Assembly (NCBI RefSeq): GCF_905220415.1
Contig: NC_059549.1
Coordinates: 8,990,001 to 9,054,000, forward strand
Direction: 5' to 3'
Source of the DNA: Colias croceus
Taxonomy: Eukaryota > Arthropoda > Insecta > Lepidoptera > Pieridae
DNA length: 64,000 bases
Below the pieces are notes generated by a model. The model saw only the letters and a list, made by a program, of their open reading frames with translations, was not told the origin of the DNA and searched no databases. Made by a program: the position numbers and the translations under genes. This document shows, piece by piece, positions 35,689 through 44,669 of this stretch. Within the stretch, counting starts at the first letter, position 1; each line of letters starts with the position of its first letter.

Positions 35689-35704
35689 GGCGCAGTCGGT
35701 AGGA
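35688..35704 (+). promoter_or_regulatory. Primer-binding site, tRNA-Ser type
   Basis: TGGCGCAGTCGGTAGGA directly abuts, and by one base overlaps, the left LTR. It is complementary to the CCA-ended 3' terminus of a serine tRNA, the primer type of 17.6/297-group gypsy elements. Confidence 0.85.
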
Positions 35705-36024
35705 TATTCGGGTCGCCCGCGGGAAGATATCCGAAATAAATATCGGTTCCGAGGCCCCGCGCGGCCGACCGGTTTTTTTAAAAACCCAAGCGAGTATCCA
35801 GAACATCAGCAGTATCCAGCCATCGATACAGAAACCATGTTAATGTGAGTTGCACAGAATTATTTTATTGTGTTGCTTTCCTATATTATATTCCTATATT
35901 AATTTTAGAATAAACCTTCACGATTTTCCATCCTAGGAAATCCCGGGGTACCGAGGCTGTTAATACCCAACAGTCCTCGAGAAATAGTTTAGTTGATAGT
36001 ATTAGAAGTATTGATAGTTTTAAT
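35705..36024 (+). promoter_or_regulatory. Leader with candidate in-frame 92-nt intron
   Basis: An ATG at 35837-35839 in good context is followed after eight coding bases by the donor GTGAGT (35845). Acceptors TTTTAG (ends 35908) and TCCTAG (ends 35936) follow a pyrimidine-rich tract. Removing 35845-35936 places the upstream ATG in frame with gag, and the frame stays open for the 29 codons between 35938 and the ATG at 36025. Using the 35908 acceptor instead leads to an early stop. Unspliced, the upstream ATG opens only three codons. Confidence 0.5.
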
Positions 36025-37287
36025 ATGTCGTTTGACACGGAAGAAATTTTTAAATGCTTAAGGGTGGTCCCAGATTTTGATGGTAACCCCCATGTATTAA
36101 CAAGATTCATTAAAATATGCGACCAATTAGTTATTAAATATATAAAAGATGACCCCGAGGCCATTCTTTCTAATTTATCGCTGATAAACGGCATTTTAAA
36201 TAAAATCACAGGACCGGCGGCACGCCTCATTAATACTAACGGTATTCCTGATAGTTGGGGAGGAATCCGTGAGGCCCTAGTTAACAATTTTTCTGACCAG
36301 AGAGACGAGACGGCTTTGTATAATGATATAGCGTCACAAACCCAGGGCGGCAGCTCGCCCCAAGAGTTTTATGATAGATTACAGTCTTTATTCAGTACCA
36401 TGATGACTTACGTAACTTTACATGAATCTCTTAAAAGTACTATAGATGCAAAACGGGACCTATATAAAAAATTGACGAAACAAGCTTTTGTTCGGGGTCT
36501 TAAAGAACCCCTCGGGTCGCGTATACGCTGTATGAGGCCCGAAACAATAGAGAAAGCATTAGAGTATGTTCAGGAGGAATTAAATACAATGTACTTACAA
36601 CAAAGAAACGATGCTTCATCCAAATTTAATTATTCGAATTATAATTATGTACCTAAGTCTATATATAATAATTCTTTAATGCCGTCACCCAATTTCCATG
36701 TACCCAAGCCCCTCTATTTACCTCAACCGTATATGTTTCCTCCTAAAGTCCGACCAAACCCACCGTATCAATTTAGAATGCCTGTTCAAAACCAGCAGCA
36801 TGTTCCTAGAATGCCCACACGTACCCAACAAATATTCCGAGCTATTCCACCTAACTATAACCCCCAAAGCAACGTATTCCGATTACCACAACGTCCTCAA
36901 CCAAATTATTATAAAGGTTCAACGCCAATGAGTGGCGTGAGTCATTATGTCACGAAGGAATCACCCTCGACTGGACATGACTGGCGTAAGCATGGTAACC
37001 CACCACCTACTAACTATTTTAAAACTCGTGATATCAATGTTAATGAATGTGTGCCATATGAATATTACTCTCCGTACTATGACTACTATGACGCTGACTA
37101 TAATAACTATTATGTTGACTATGCTGACGATTATTACTCTAACTACGACGAGATTTATGATCAAAATTTTGACATGCCACCGGAAAACGTATGTGAAATT
37201 AATGAAAGTAATGACACTAACCAACATACTAACTCGACTGACAACGAAAATTTTCCGAAGGCCAGCCTCACAAGAAAGCCAAGATAG
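36025..37287 (+). CDS. gag: Gag structural polyprotein
   Basis: 420 codons from the first in-frame ATG of the unspliced RNA. Gag assembles the cytoplasmic particle that packages element RNA. Residues about 15-190 form an alpha-helical retrotransposon Gag region (VPDFDGNPHVLTRFIKICDQ, then ASQTQGGSSPQEFYDRLQSL and a QAFVRGLKEPLGSRIR segment resembling the major-homology-like stretch). Residues about 200-330 are Pro/Gln/Asn-rich. Residues 345-380 are strikingly Tyr/Asp-rich (CVPYEYYSPYYDYYDADY). There is no CCHC zinc knuckle, which is usual for errantivirus Gag; the length is also typical. Translation probably moves to pol at the slip site 37248-37254. An N-terminal extension by leader splicing is possible. 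The minus-strand frames here are shadows. Confidence 0.92.
   Translation: MSFDTEEIFKCLRVVPDFDGNPHVLTRFIKICDQLVIKYIKDDPEAILSNLSLINGILNKITGPAARLINTNGIPDSWGGIREALVNNFSDQRDETALYNDIASQTQGGSSPQEFYDRLQSLFSTMMTYVTLHESLKSTIDAKRDLYKKLTKQAFVRGLKEPLGSRIRCMRPETIEKALEYVQEELNTMYLQQRNDASSKFNYSNYNYVPKSIYNNSLMPSPNFHVPKPLYLPQPYMFPPKVRPNPPYQFRMPVQNQQHVPRMPTRTQQIFRAIPPNYNPQSNVFRLPQRPQPNYYKGSTPMSGVSHYVTKESPSTGHDWRKHGNPPPTNYFKTRDINVNECVPYEYYSPYYDYYDADYNNYYVDYADDYYSNYDEIYDQNFDMPPENVCEINESNDTNQHTNSTDNENFPKASLTRKPR
37248..37254 (+). promoter_or_regulatory. -1 ribosomal frameshift heptamer
   Basis: A AAT TTT in the gag frame fits X XXY YYZ. A -1 slip lets ribosomes bypass the gag stop (37285-37287) and continue without a stop into pol. 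From memory, the same slip site is described for 17.6-type elements. A downstream stimulatory structure was not established. Confidence 0.75.
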
Positions 37288-37295
37288 AAATTAAT

Positions 37296-40200
37296 TTGCA
37301 GACACAAAGGCAGCTACCGTACATACAGATTTTAGACCCACCATTAAAACTATTATTAGACACAGGTGCTAATCAGTCATTTATAAGTCCGGAAGCGGTT
37401 CAAAAGTTTTATTCAAATATAAGATTAAATTACGACCCTTTCGAAGTCACTAATATACATGCCACCACTAGAAACGATTTCTCTATTACTATACCATGTT
37501 TCAAAGAGTTTCAAGAGACTGATAAAATTACACTATTTGTATATAAGTTTCACGACGTATTTGACGGACTTATAGGCCTCGATTTACTTGAAAAATTGGA
37601 ATCGAAAATTGACTTAAAAACCCGGCAGTTTATTACGCGTAATGCTACTAACCCTATTAAAATGTATAATTCGTGCAATGTAAATTTATATGAATGCGTT
37701 TTACCAGCGGAGTCTTCCAAATTACTTAAATTACCCGTTAATGTACCAAATGGTGACACTTTCATACCAGAACAATTTATTTCAAATTGTGTTATACCTC
37801 ATTGTCTAACGTCGGTTAAAAATAACAGGGGAATTTTAGAAGTTCGTAATCCAACTCAACATGATATCATTTTCTCAATGGATAGACATGTCTCCGGTGA
37901 AATTTATAATACGGAATTATTTAATCAAAATAAGTTATCAACCCGTACATCAGACGTTATATCTCGGTTACGTACAGATCATTTAAATCAGGAAGAGCGA
38001 GTTAACTTAGAAAGATTAGTTGCACAGTATTCAGACGTTTTCTATATAGAGGATGAACCACTTACATTTACTAATAAAATAAAACATCGCATACGAACCA
38101 CGGACGAGGTACCAATTCATACTAAAAGCTATAGGTATCCATTTGTACATAGAAATGAAGTTAGAGATCAAATTCAAAAAATGTTAAGTCAAGGTATAAT
38201 AAGACCTTCAGACTCAGCCTGGAGCTCACCAATTTGGATTGTTCCCAAAAAGGCAGACGCTTCAGGGAAGCAGAAATGGAGATTAGTCGTAGATTTTCGT
38301 AAATTAAACGAAAAAACTATTGACGACAGATATCCTATACCTAATATTACTGACGTCCTTGACAAATTAGGCAAGTGTCAATACTTTAGTACATTAGATT
38401 TAGCTAGCGGGTTTCTACAAGTGGAGATGGATCCTAGTGATATTTCTAAAACTGCGTTTAGCGTGGAACATGGGCATTTCGAATTTTTGAGAATGCCCAT
38501 GGGACTTAAGAATTCTCCGTCCACCTTTCAGAGGGTTATGGACAATGTCTTGCGCGGTCTGCAGAACGAAATATGCCTAGTTTACTTAGATGATATTATA
38601 GTCTTTAGCACCAGCTTACAAGAGCATATTGATAACCTTAAAAAAGTATTCCAACGTCTACGTGAGTCAAATTTTAAAATTCAAATGGACAAATCCGAAT
38701 TTCTTAGGTTAGAAACTGCATATTTGGGACACATAATTAGTAGAGACGGAATAAAACCAAACCCAGATAAAATTAAAGCTGTAACTAAATACCCTATTCC
38801 AAAAACTTCTAAAGAAATAAAGCAATTTTTAGGTCTTCTAGGTTATTATAGAAAATTTATCCCTGACTTTGCCCGTGTTACAAAACCGTTAACTAGATGT
38901 TTGAAAAAAGGTAGTAAAATTATTCTAGACTCAGAATACGTCAATTGTTTCGAAAAATGTAAAACACTTCTATTGAATGACCCCATATTACAATACCCAG
39001 ATTTTACGAAAGAGTTTATACTTACGACTGATGCATCCAACGTAGCTATTGGTGCTATATTATCCCAAGGCCCAATCGGTTCTGACAAACCTATTTCATA
39101 TGCTTCACGTACTTTAAATGATAGTGAAATGAATTACAGTACCATTGAAAAAGAGTTATTGGCAATTGTATGGGCAACAAAATACTTCCGACCGTACTTA
39201 TTTGGCAGAAAGTTCAAAATTATAACTGACCATAAGCCCTTACAATGGATAATGAATCTTAAGGAACCGAACTCTCGGCTGACACGTTGGCGCCTTAAGC
39301 TGTCTGAATATGATTATACGATAGTTTATAAGAAAGGTAAATGTAACACGAACGCGGACGCATTGTCGCGCATAGAATTGCATAACGAAAACGTAGAATC
39401 TATGATAGTGAATATTTCTGACTCTGAATCGACTGTAACTGCACCTGACGACAGACCATTAGATAGTAGATCATCGACTGTTTCTGCACCTGACGACAGA
39501 CCTTTAATTAGCCAATCATCAACAGATACAGCCCCCTCCTTAAGAGCTCACGGTACAGACGAAACTCTTAACGTTAATCCAGAAGGCACAAAACATACTA
39601 GCCGTGAAAATCCTATTCTTGACATTCCTATAAGTGATGACCCACTTAACACATTTCGTAAACAGATATTTATAAAAATCACGAATAACTCACCTTCAAC
39701 GAAACCTTCCATAAAGAAGCCATTTGATACATTCTTACGTGTCTCAGTACAAATTAACGAAGACAGCTTACAAGAAAACATTGTAGAGCTGATTAAGAAG
39801 TATGTAGATCCTAAAATTCGTACTGCAATTTTGGTCAATCCTATTAGTAAAATGTTCGATATAGTACCTTTAATTCAAAATACTTTTAAAAATTCATGTA
39901 TGAAATTATTTCTTGTTAAGCGGCAGATTGAAGATATAACTGATTATTTAGTTCAACAAGATACTATTCGAAAATATCATGAAGGTAAAACGAATCATCG
40001 CGGTATTAACGAGACTTACCTTTCCTTGTCCCAACGATACTTCTGGCCTAAAATGAAAACCGACATAACAAGTTACATAAATACATGCCCAATTTGCAAC
40101 AGTGCAAAATACGACCGTAACCCTGTACGCCCAGTATTTAAAATAGTGCCTCCTCCTTCTAAACCATTTGAGATTGTTCATGCTGACGTATTGACTCTAG

Positions 40201-40967
40201 AACATGATAAGTATCTGACTATTATTGACTCATTCTCTAAATATGCTCAAGCGTACCGAATAAGCGACAGTACTGCACCGAATATCATTAAAACATTGTT
40301 ACTTTTCATGACGCACCACGGTTCGCCTATGTCGATAACTACTGACCGAGGTACTGAATTTACAAATCAAGTATTTTCCGAATTTGTACGTCTGCATAAG
40401 ATTAACCATCATATGATTGCTCCTCATACCCCCAACGAAAACGGTATGATAGAACGCTTCCATAGCACCCTTATCGAGCATATAAGAATATTAAAATTAA
40501 AGCATAAAAATGAAACTGCAGTAAATTTAGTGCCCTACGCGATCTTAGCATATAATAGTTCTGTACACAGTCTGACTAAATGCCGACCTTATGACGTAAT
40601 TACAGGACATTATGACCCTAGAGACCCAACTGACTTAAATTTATCGGAAAGACTTTTACAACAATACATACATAACCATCGCATTAATATGGAGACAGTT
40701 TATAAATTAATACACGACTCATCATTCGCAGAACGTGAAGCGATTATGACGCGACATAATACCCGAAGAGAACCTGAGATTGACTATGCACCTGATCAAG
40801 AAGTATATATACGTAATCCGTTAGCCGCGAGACAAAAGTTAGCTTCACGATTCTTAAAAGACAAAGTTGTGTCTAATTTACCTATACATGTATATACTTC
40901 CAAAAAACGCTTACCTGTTTCGAAATCCCGACTCAAGCGTACTCCAAAACCCACTACTTCCCTTTAA
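37296..40967 (+). CDS. pol: Pol polyprotein: protease, RT, RNase H, integrase
   Basis: About 1223 codons, numbered from the TTG at 37296; the frame is open upstream through the slip site, so the real N-terminus arises by frameshift from Gag. Aspartic protease: LLLDTGANQSFIS with D22-T-G. RT: LDLASGFLQVEM (D368) and YLDD at 430-433. RNase H: TTDAS (D579) and TDHKPLQWI (D645). Integrase: zinc ligands H895, H901, C931, C934 and catalytic D964, D1017, E1053 (D-D-35-E spacing intact). The C-terminus has RQKLASRF but no chromodomain. Residues about 705-750, linking RNase H and integrase, hold a duplicated STV-x-APDDRPL segment. All key residues are present, so the enzyme set looks functional. It copies element RNA to DNA in the particle and inserts it with a 4-bp stagger. 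Confidence 0.96.
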   Translation: MQTQRQLPYIQILDPPLKLLLDTGANQSFISPEAVQKFYSNIRLNYDPFEVTNIHATTRNDFSITIPCFKEFQETDKITLFVYKFHDVFDGLIGLDLLEKLESKIDLKTRQFITRNATNPIKMYNSCNVNLYECVLPAESSKLLKLPVNVPNGDTFIPEQFISNCVIPHCLTSVKNNRGILEVRNPTQHDIIFSMDRHVSGEIYNTELFNQNKLSTRTSDVISRLRTDHLNQEERVNLERLVAQYSDVFYIEDEPLTFTNKIKHRIRTTDEVPIHTKSYRYPFVHRNEVRDQIQKMLSQGIIRPSDSAWSSPIWIVPKKADASGKQKWRLVVDFRKLNEKTIDDRYPIPNITDVLDKLGKCQYFSTLDLASGFLQVEMDPSDISKTAFSVEHGHFEFLRMPMGLKNSPSTFQRVMDNVLRGLQNEICLVYLDDIIVFSTSLQEHIDNLKKVFQRLRESNFKIQMDKSEFLRLETAYLGHIISRDGIKPNPDKIKAVTKYPIPKTSKEIKQFLGLLGYYRKFIPDFARVTKPLTRCLKKGSKIILDSEYVNCFEKCKTLLLNDPILQYPDFTKEFILTTDASNVAIGAILSQGPIGSDKPISYASRTLNDSEMNYSTIEKELLAIVWATKYFRPYLFGRKFKIITDHKPLQWIMNLKEPNSRLTRWRLKLSEYDYTIVYKKGKCNTNADALSRIELHNENVESMIVNISDSESTVTAPDDRPLDSRSSTVSAPDDRPLISQSSTDTAPSLRAHGTDETLNVNPEGTKHTSRENPILDIPISDDPLNTFRKQIFIKITNNSPSTKPSIKKPFDTFLRVSVQINEDSLQENIVELIKKYVDPKIRTAILVNPISKMFDIVPLIQNTFKNSCMKLFLVKRQIEDITDYLVQQDTIRKYHEGKTNHRGINETYLSLSQRYFWPKMKTDITSYINTCPICNSAKYDRNPVRPVFKIVPPPSKPFEIVHADVLTLEHDKYLTIIDSFSKYAQAYRISDSTAPNIIKTLLLFMTHHGSPMSITTDRGTEFTNQVFSEFVRLHKINHHMIAPHTPNENGMIERFHSTLIEHIRILKLKHKNETAVNLVPYAILAYNSSVHSLTKCRPYDVITGHYDPRDPTDLNLSERLLQQYIHNHRINMETVYKLIHDSSFAEREAIMTRHNTRREPEIDYAPDQEVYIRNPLAARQKLASRFLKDKVVSNLPIHVYTSKKRLPVSKSRLKRTPKPTTSL

Positions 40968-42070
40968 TTTTGATAACCGTACATTATTACTATATAGAAT
41001 TAGGATTCAACATTTAAACGAAAAATTGGATAAGGTATCGTCCTTGTTAGAAGCTTTGTAAAACGTAGATTGATAAATAGTTTAGGTTCTATACAGAATT
41101 AGCGCAACTCCTAGATTCCTTAGACGTTAATATTAATGATTTACTTTTAGTAGTAAGAAATATAGAGGATAGTTTAGCTTTTATGCGTACATCGCGAGCG
41201 CACCATGTTATGTTAGGGATAGATATATTAAGTATTATATTAGTTACTTTACGTTCCTTTTACGATTCAGAACAAATTATTATTAATGTAGATCTCCGCG
41301 AATAATTCGCACTGGATCATACTTTAGTAAAAATAGGATAGTAATTATATTAAGATTCCCCATTATAACTCCTCACACTTTAATCGTACAAATCATATTA
41401 TCATCATACCTCCCTATCCCTATATAGCAACCAATAAAGATATTTATGTGCACATAGAGGCTGAATGCCCGAAGTTCAATCGAAGAGCAATCGGTTTCTA
41501 TGTGAAGAGACCCTAAACCATCATACAAGAAGTTCACCCGACTGTATTGACTGCACAAACCTCATCATCACGCAAGAGATATCCAGCGATTGTGAATCCA
41601 CCTGCCTAACATTAACTAAGCCAGCAATGGAGAAATTGGACGACAGCCACTACACCATTATTTTCCATCTCACAAAAGTTAAATTATCCTGCAAGCGTAA
41701 GGAATAGCTTCATCTCCAAGGCAGTTTCATAGCAACGTTACCTACAAACTGCTCTCTACGTACTGACGACCTCACTATTACAAATATTAATAATGAAATT
41801 AAAGATACACCTACAAAAATTTTAATTGCACCAATCAGTAATATTCCGACGAGAACGCTAAAAAACCTTGGGACTGCACTCCATCTACCATACGACAATA
41901 CCACTTTACATCTTTAGCTACTGAGCGCAGCGGCCACTTCAATGTTCCTGTGCTATCGTCGCTACAAATCAAAGAAAATGAATATTCAGAAAACACAGAA
42001 AACATCAGCCCCAGAAGTTGATCCTGCCGCAACATTTTCACTCAATGTCCTAAAATAGTTGCGGATCTGC
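40968..42070 (+). pseudogene. Broken env-like (third ORF) region
   Basis: The 1.1 kb between pol and the purine tract sits where errantiviruses carry env, an insect membrane-fusion glycoprotein related to baculovirus F. Short pieces keep protein-like character in different frames: a Leu/helix-rich piece ending at 41061, a piece at 41081-41302 with the segment INDLLLVVRNIEDSLAF, and further pieces about 41340-41420 and 41465-41707. They are separated by stops (41078-41080, 41303-41305 and others) and frame changes. I see no N-terminal region with signal peptide, no furin-type site and no intact C-terminal membrane anchor. No functional envelope can be made from this copy. The assignment rests on position and my recognition of the 41081-41302 piece; it is not a search result. 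Confidence 0.6.
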
Positions 42071-42079
42071 GGGGGGAGG
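42071..42079 (+). promoter_or_regulatory. Polypurine tract
   Basis: GGGGGGAGG ends one base before the right LTR, the expected priming site for plus-strand DNA synthesis. Confidence 0.88.
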
Positions 42080-42299
42080 AGTTATGTGACAACCCTACGC
42101 TATATATGTAATGTGAAGCGCTGACGGTGTGCTTTCGTTCGTGAGAACGTTTTATTCCTTTAAATTATAATATTAGAATAAAAACATATTGTGAAGCATC
42201 GTGCTCATAATAACACGTATAATGTAATTTTACTTTTTAATTAAAATCATTTAAGAAATATGATTTTTTTTATTAATTCACTGGAAAGTGAATTTAACT
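42080..42299 (+). repeat. Right LTR (220 bp)
   Basis: Starts AGTTA, ends TAACT, and carries AATAAA at 42177-42182. It appears identical to the left LTR, implying very recent insertion. Confidence 0.93.
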
Positions 42300-42303
42300 A
42301 ACA

Positions 42304-43146
42304 TGAAAACAATGTACACTAATATTGTGCTAATTTTATACAGTCGGAAGATTTGACTGCGTGTTTTTTTGATATAAATAAGGTCCTAAATAACTTATTT
42401 GAAAAATTCTTTCACCAGCAGAAAGGTACATTATTCCTAAGTGACATAGGATATTTTAGCCCGAGTGGAGACGGGTCGAGCGACTAGTATTAGATATAAC
42501 ACAGGATACAGTACAATGCGTGAAGTAGGGTTATGTTATTGACAGCTCTATAACGAAGGTATTATTGTTTCTGACACTTTGACTTACGAAACGGGTATTT
42601 TTTCATAGATTATTGTTTAGGTGGAATATTTATTGCTCACAATTGTTCACTCTTTATTTTTTGTTGCTTTGAAAGTAATCTTATGATATTCTGTTTTGGG
42701 ATTAAAACCGAATGACAAAGTAGATTAAAACTTAAAAATTTAGTTCTATTCATATTAAATTTTAAAATCTTATAAACTCATAAACTATGAAACTTTATTC
42801 AGTGCAAAAAAGTTGATATCATAAAAAACTAAATCGCCTTGCTTCAAACTACTCTAAATATTTTTTATACATTTATTCAAGATAGTGAAATAGAGTTTGC
42901 TTTATTTTTAAACGAGTATCAAAATTCCATTTAATACTTTCTGAAAAATATATTCACTACTATTGAAAATAACTACAGATATTTAAATTGTGAGACAATT
43001 TTTATGTCATGAATTATTCATGAATTTATTTAAGAAGAAAAATAAAACTTTATTGTTCAATAATTCAAGAAATTACAAAGAACTTACAAAAATATCTAAA
43101 GAGGATTTGAATGAAAATATCTGTATGCAAAACTTTATTAAATATA
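42304..43146. other. Non-coding stretch right of the LTR element
   Basis: Nothing recognised; the frame at 42990-43304 runs into the next repeat and is not a gene. Confidence 0.5.
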
Positions 43147-43325
43147 CTAACGGTCCGCCCCGGCTTCGCCCGTGGTACATATTTACATTTTCTCTTCATA
43201 AGAACCATCCTCGTACTTCAAGGAATATAATAAAAAAAGAATTATCGAAATCGGTCCACCCGTTCACGCGTGATGCCGTGACAACGCGAAACGGGCTACC
43301 CTAGCCTACTTCATTTTTTTATAGT
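43147..43325 (-). mobile_element. Helitron-like element, short subtype
   Basis: The left end CTAACGGTCCGCCCCGG has a one-base change in the CTAG terminus. It shares CATCCTCGTACTTCAAGG and CACCCGTTCACGCGTGA with 53885. The right end is in an AT-rich stretch near 43325. Confidence 0.6.
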
Positions 43326-43759
43326 TATTACATATACCTATAGATACAAAATTAACTACAAATGTTCATACCTTCACTGGACAATACCTTGATTAATTGC
43401 TCTGATGGAATTTTAAGATAGATCGAAGGTAGGAGCCTATCTTCATGATATACGATAGCATTGAAATATGCTTCACGTTTGAAGGTAAATTACTGTTCGA
43501 TCCCATTACTAACAAAGCACACTCGACTTTCATTGAGTGTGTGTTGATAGAAGAGATGGCGTCTTGTATGTCACGACATTTTCTATTTTCTTAATGCATG
43601 TGTACTTACATAGACTTAGTACCTAATTTCTCGTAATAATGGTAGAGCTACACAAACATACGGGAAATGTATTGATTTTCATAAAATCTTTGTTAATGCG
43701 AAAGTATCATCGTATTGTGAAAATTAATATTTGAGCAATCACTAGTGTTTTATTGTCTA
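43326..43759. other. Non-coding spacer
   Basis: Nothing recognised. Confidence 0.5.
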
Positions 43760-43940
43760 CTAGCTTACCGCCCGCGGCTTCGCCCACTTTGCCTAAAACC
43801 TAATAAATTATATACTAAAACCTTCCTCTTGAATCACTCTATCTATTAAAAAAACCACATCAAAATCCGTGCGTAATTTTAAAGATGTAAGCATACAAAG
43901 GGACATACAAAGCGACTTTGTTTTATACTATGTAGTGATT
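43760..43940 (-). mobile_element. CTAG-ended element, distinct subtype
   Basis: The left end CTAGCTTACCGCCCGCGG is a GC-rich terminus with CTAG. The body contains CCTTCCTCTTGAATCACTC and AAGCGACTTTGTTTTATAC, which I recognise as a common lepidopteran repeat. No related copy was seen elsewhere in the window. Confidence 0.55.
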
Positions 43941-44317
43941 TATGCTTACTGTACAGGATTTCCTTGCATCCATCCAATCAAATTGTTCAAAATTTTGTCT
44001 AAAATTAAATACCAAACTATAATACACGGAGCTTCATTCCATAATAACTTATCACGTCAATAATAGTTCTATGAATACATTTTCATCATATTAAAGCGTA
44101 CACCACACTAATATCCACATACCTAATACCCTCGATCCAATTAATCTGGCTATACCTCAATGAATTAAATCAATTGGAAAATAAATTGAATGCTAATACC
44201 TACCACTGGGTTAATAATTGTGCACCTGCCTTTCATTGCACTATTAATGGATTTAATAATTTTTATTAACCTTATGTATATGTAGGTCTGTATACCAAAA
44301 CGTTTCTTTTATAATAG
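43941..44317. other. Non-coding spacer
   Basis: Nothing recognised. Confidence 0.5.
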
Positions 44318-44415
44318 GACTGTTGATAAATCGAAACATCGATATTTATTACTAATATTTTTTTGGACGATATATCGATAGTTCTATATTGAAAAATCGA
44401 TATCGATGATCGATA
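44318..44415. repeat. ATCGAT-rich patch
   Basis: Within 100 bp there are several ATCGAT/TCGATA cores: ACATCGATATTT, ATATATCGATAGTT and AAATCGATATCGATGATCGA. One contains TATCGATA, the DREF-response element core known in Drosophila. It could be a regulatory cluster or remains of a palindromic repeat. Confidence 0.45.
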
Positions 44416-44523
44416 TTTTTTGGAAATATTTTTTTTCCGTAATTTATTTTATCTACAAAATCATCGTAAACTTATATAAAATTTATATACTAACAAACAC
44501 ACAAAAGTAGACGGTCTCTTGTA

Positions 44524-44576
44524 TTTTTCAACCGACTTTCGAAAGGAAGAGGGGCTCAATAAGACTGTATTTTTTG
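44524..44576 (-). repeat. Short fragment of a moth repeat
   Basis: TTTTCAACCGACTTTCGAAA and GGAAGAGGGGCTCAATAAG are a diverged reverse copy of the end of the repeat at 55910-56101. Confidence 0.45.
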
Positions 44577-44669
44577 GGGTTTGAACTCAGAACTTTGACA
44601 GAAAGATATCCTTCCAGTTGGGTGGTTTTGTTGCTTGTTGAAAACAATTATTAAACTTCAGAATATATT

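Larger units (their letters stand above)
35465..42303 (+). mobile_element. Complete Ty3/gypsy (errantivirus-type) LTR retrotransposon
   Basis: The element proper is 35469-42299 (6831 bp) between 4-bp target duplications AACA (35465-35468 and 42300-42303). Order: left LTR, primer site, leader with a possible intron, gag, pol in the -1 frame, broken env-like region, purine tract, right LTR. LTRs start AGTTA and end TAACT. The LTR ends, tRNA-Ser-type primer site, lack of Gag zinc knuckles, lack of an integrase chromodomain and an env-like third region all fit insect errantiviruses rather than chromoviruses. The two LTRs look identical, and gag and pol have no internal stops, so the insertion is recent and gag-pol could be active. 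I cannot name the family. Confidence 0.95.

Noticed and set aside
35845..35908. 64-nt version of the leader intron
   Set aside because: Splicing to this acceptor leads to a stop a few codons later, so only the 92-nt version joins to gag.
35886..36287. 133-codon minus-strand frame over gag
   Set aside because: Shadow of gag; the plus frame has clear Gag features.
36947..37294. Met/Thr-rich plus frame and Val/Ile-rich minus frame over the Gag tail
   Set aside because: Both are frame shadows of the Tyr/Asp-rich codons (TAT/TAC/GAC) of Gag.
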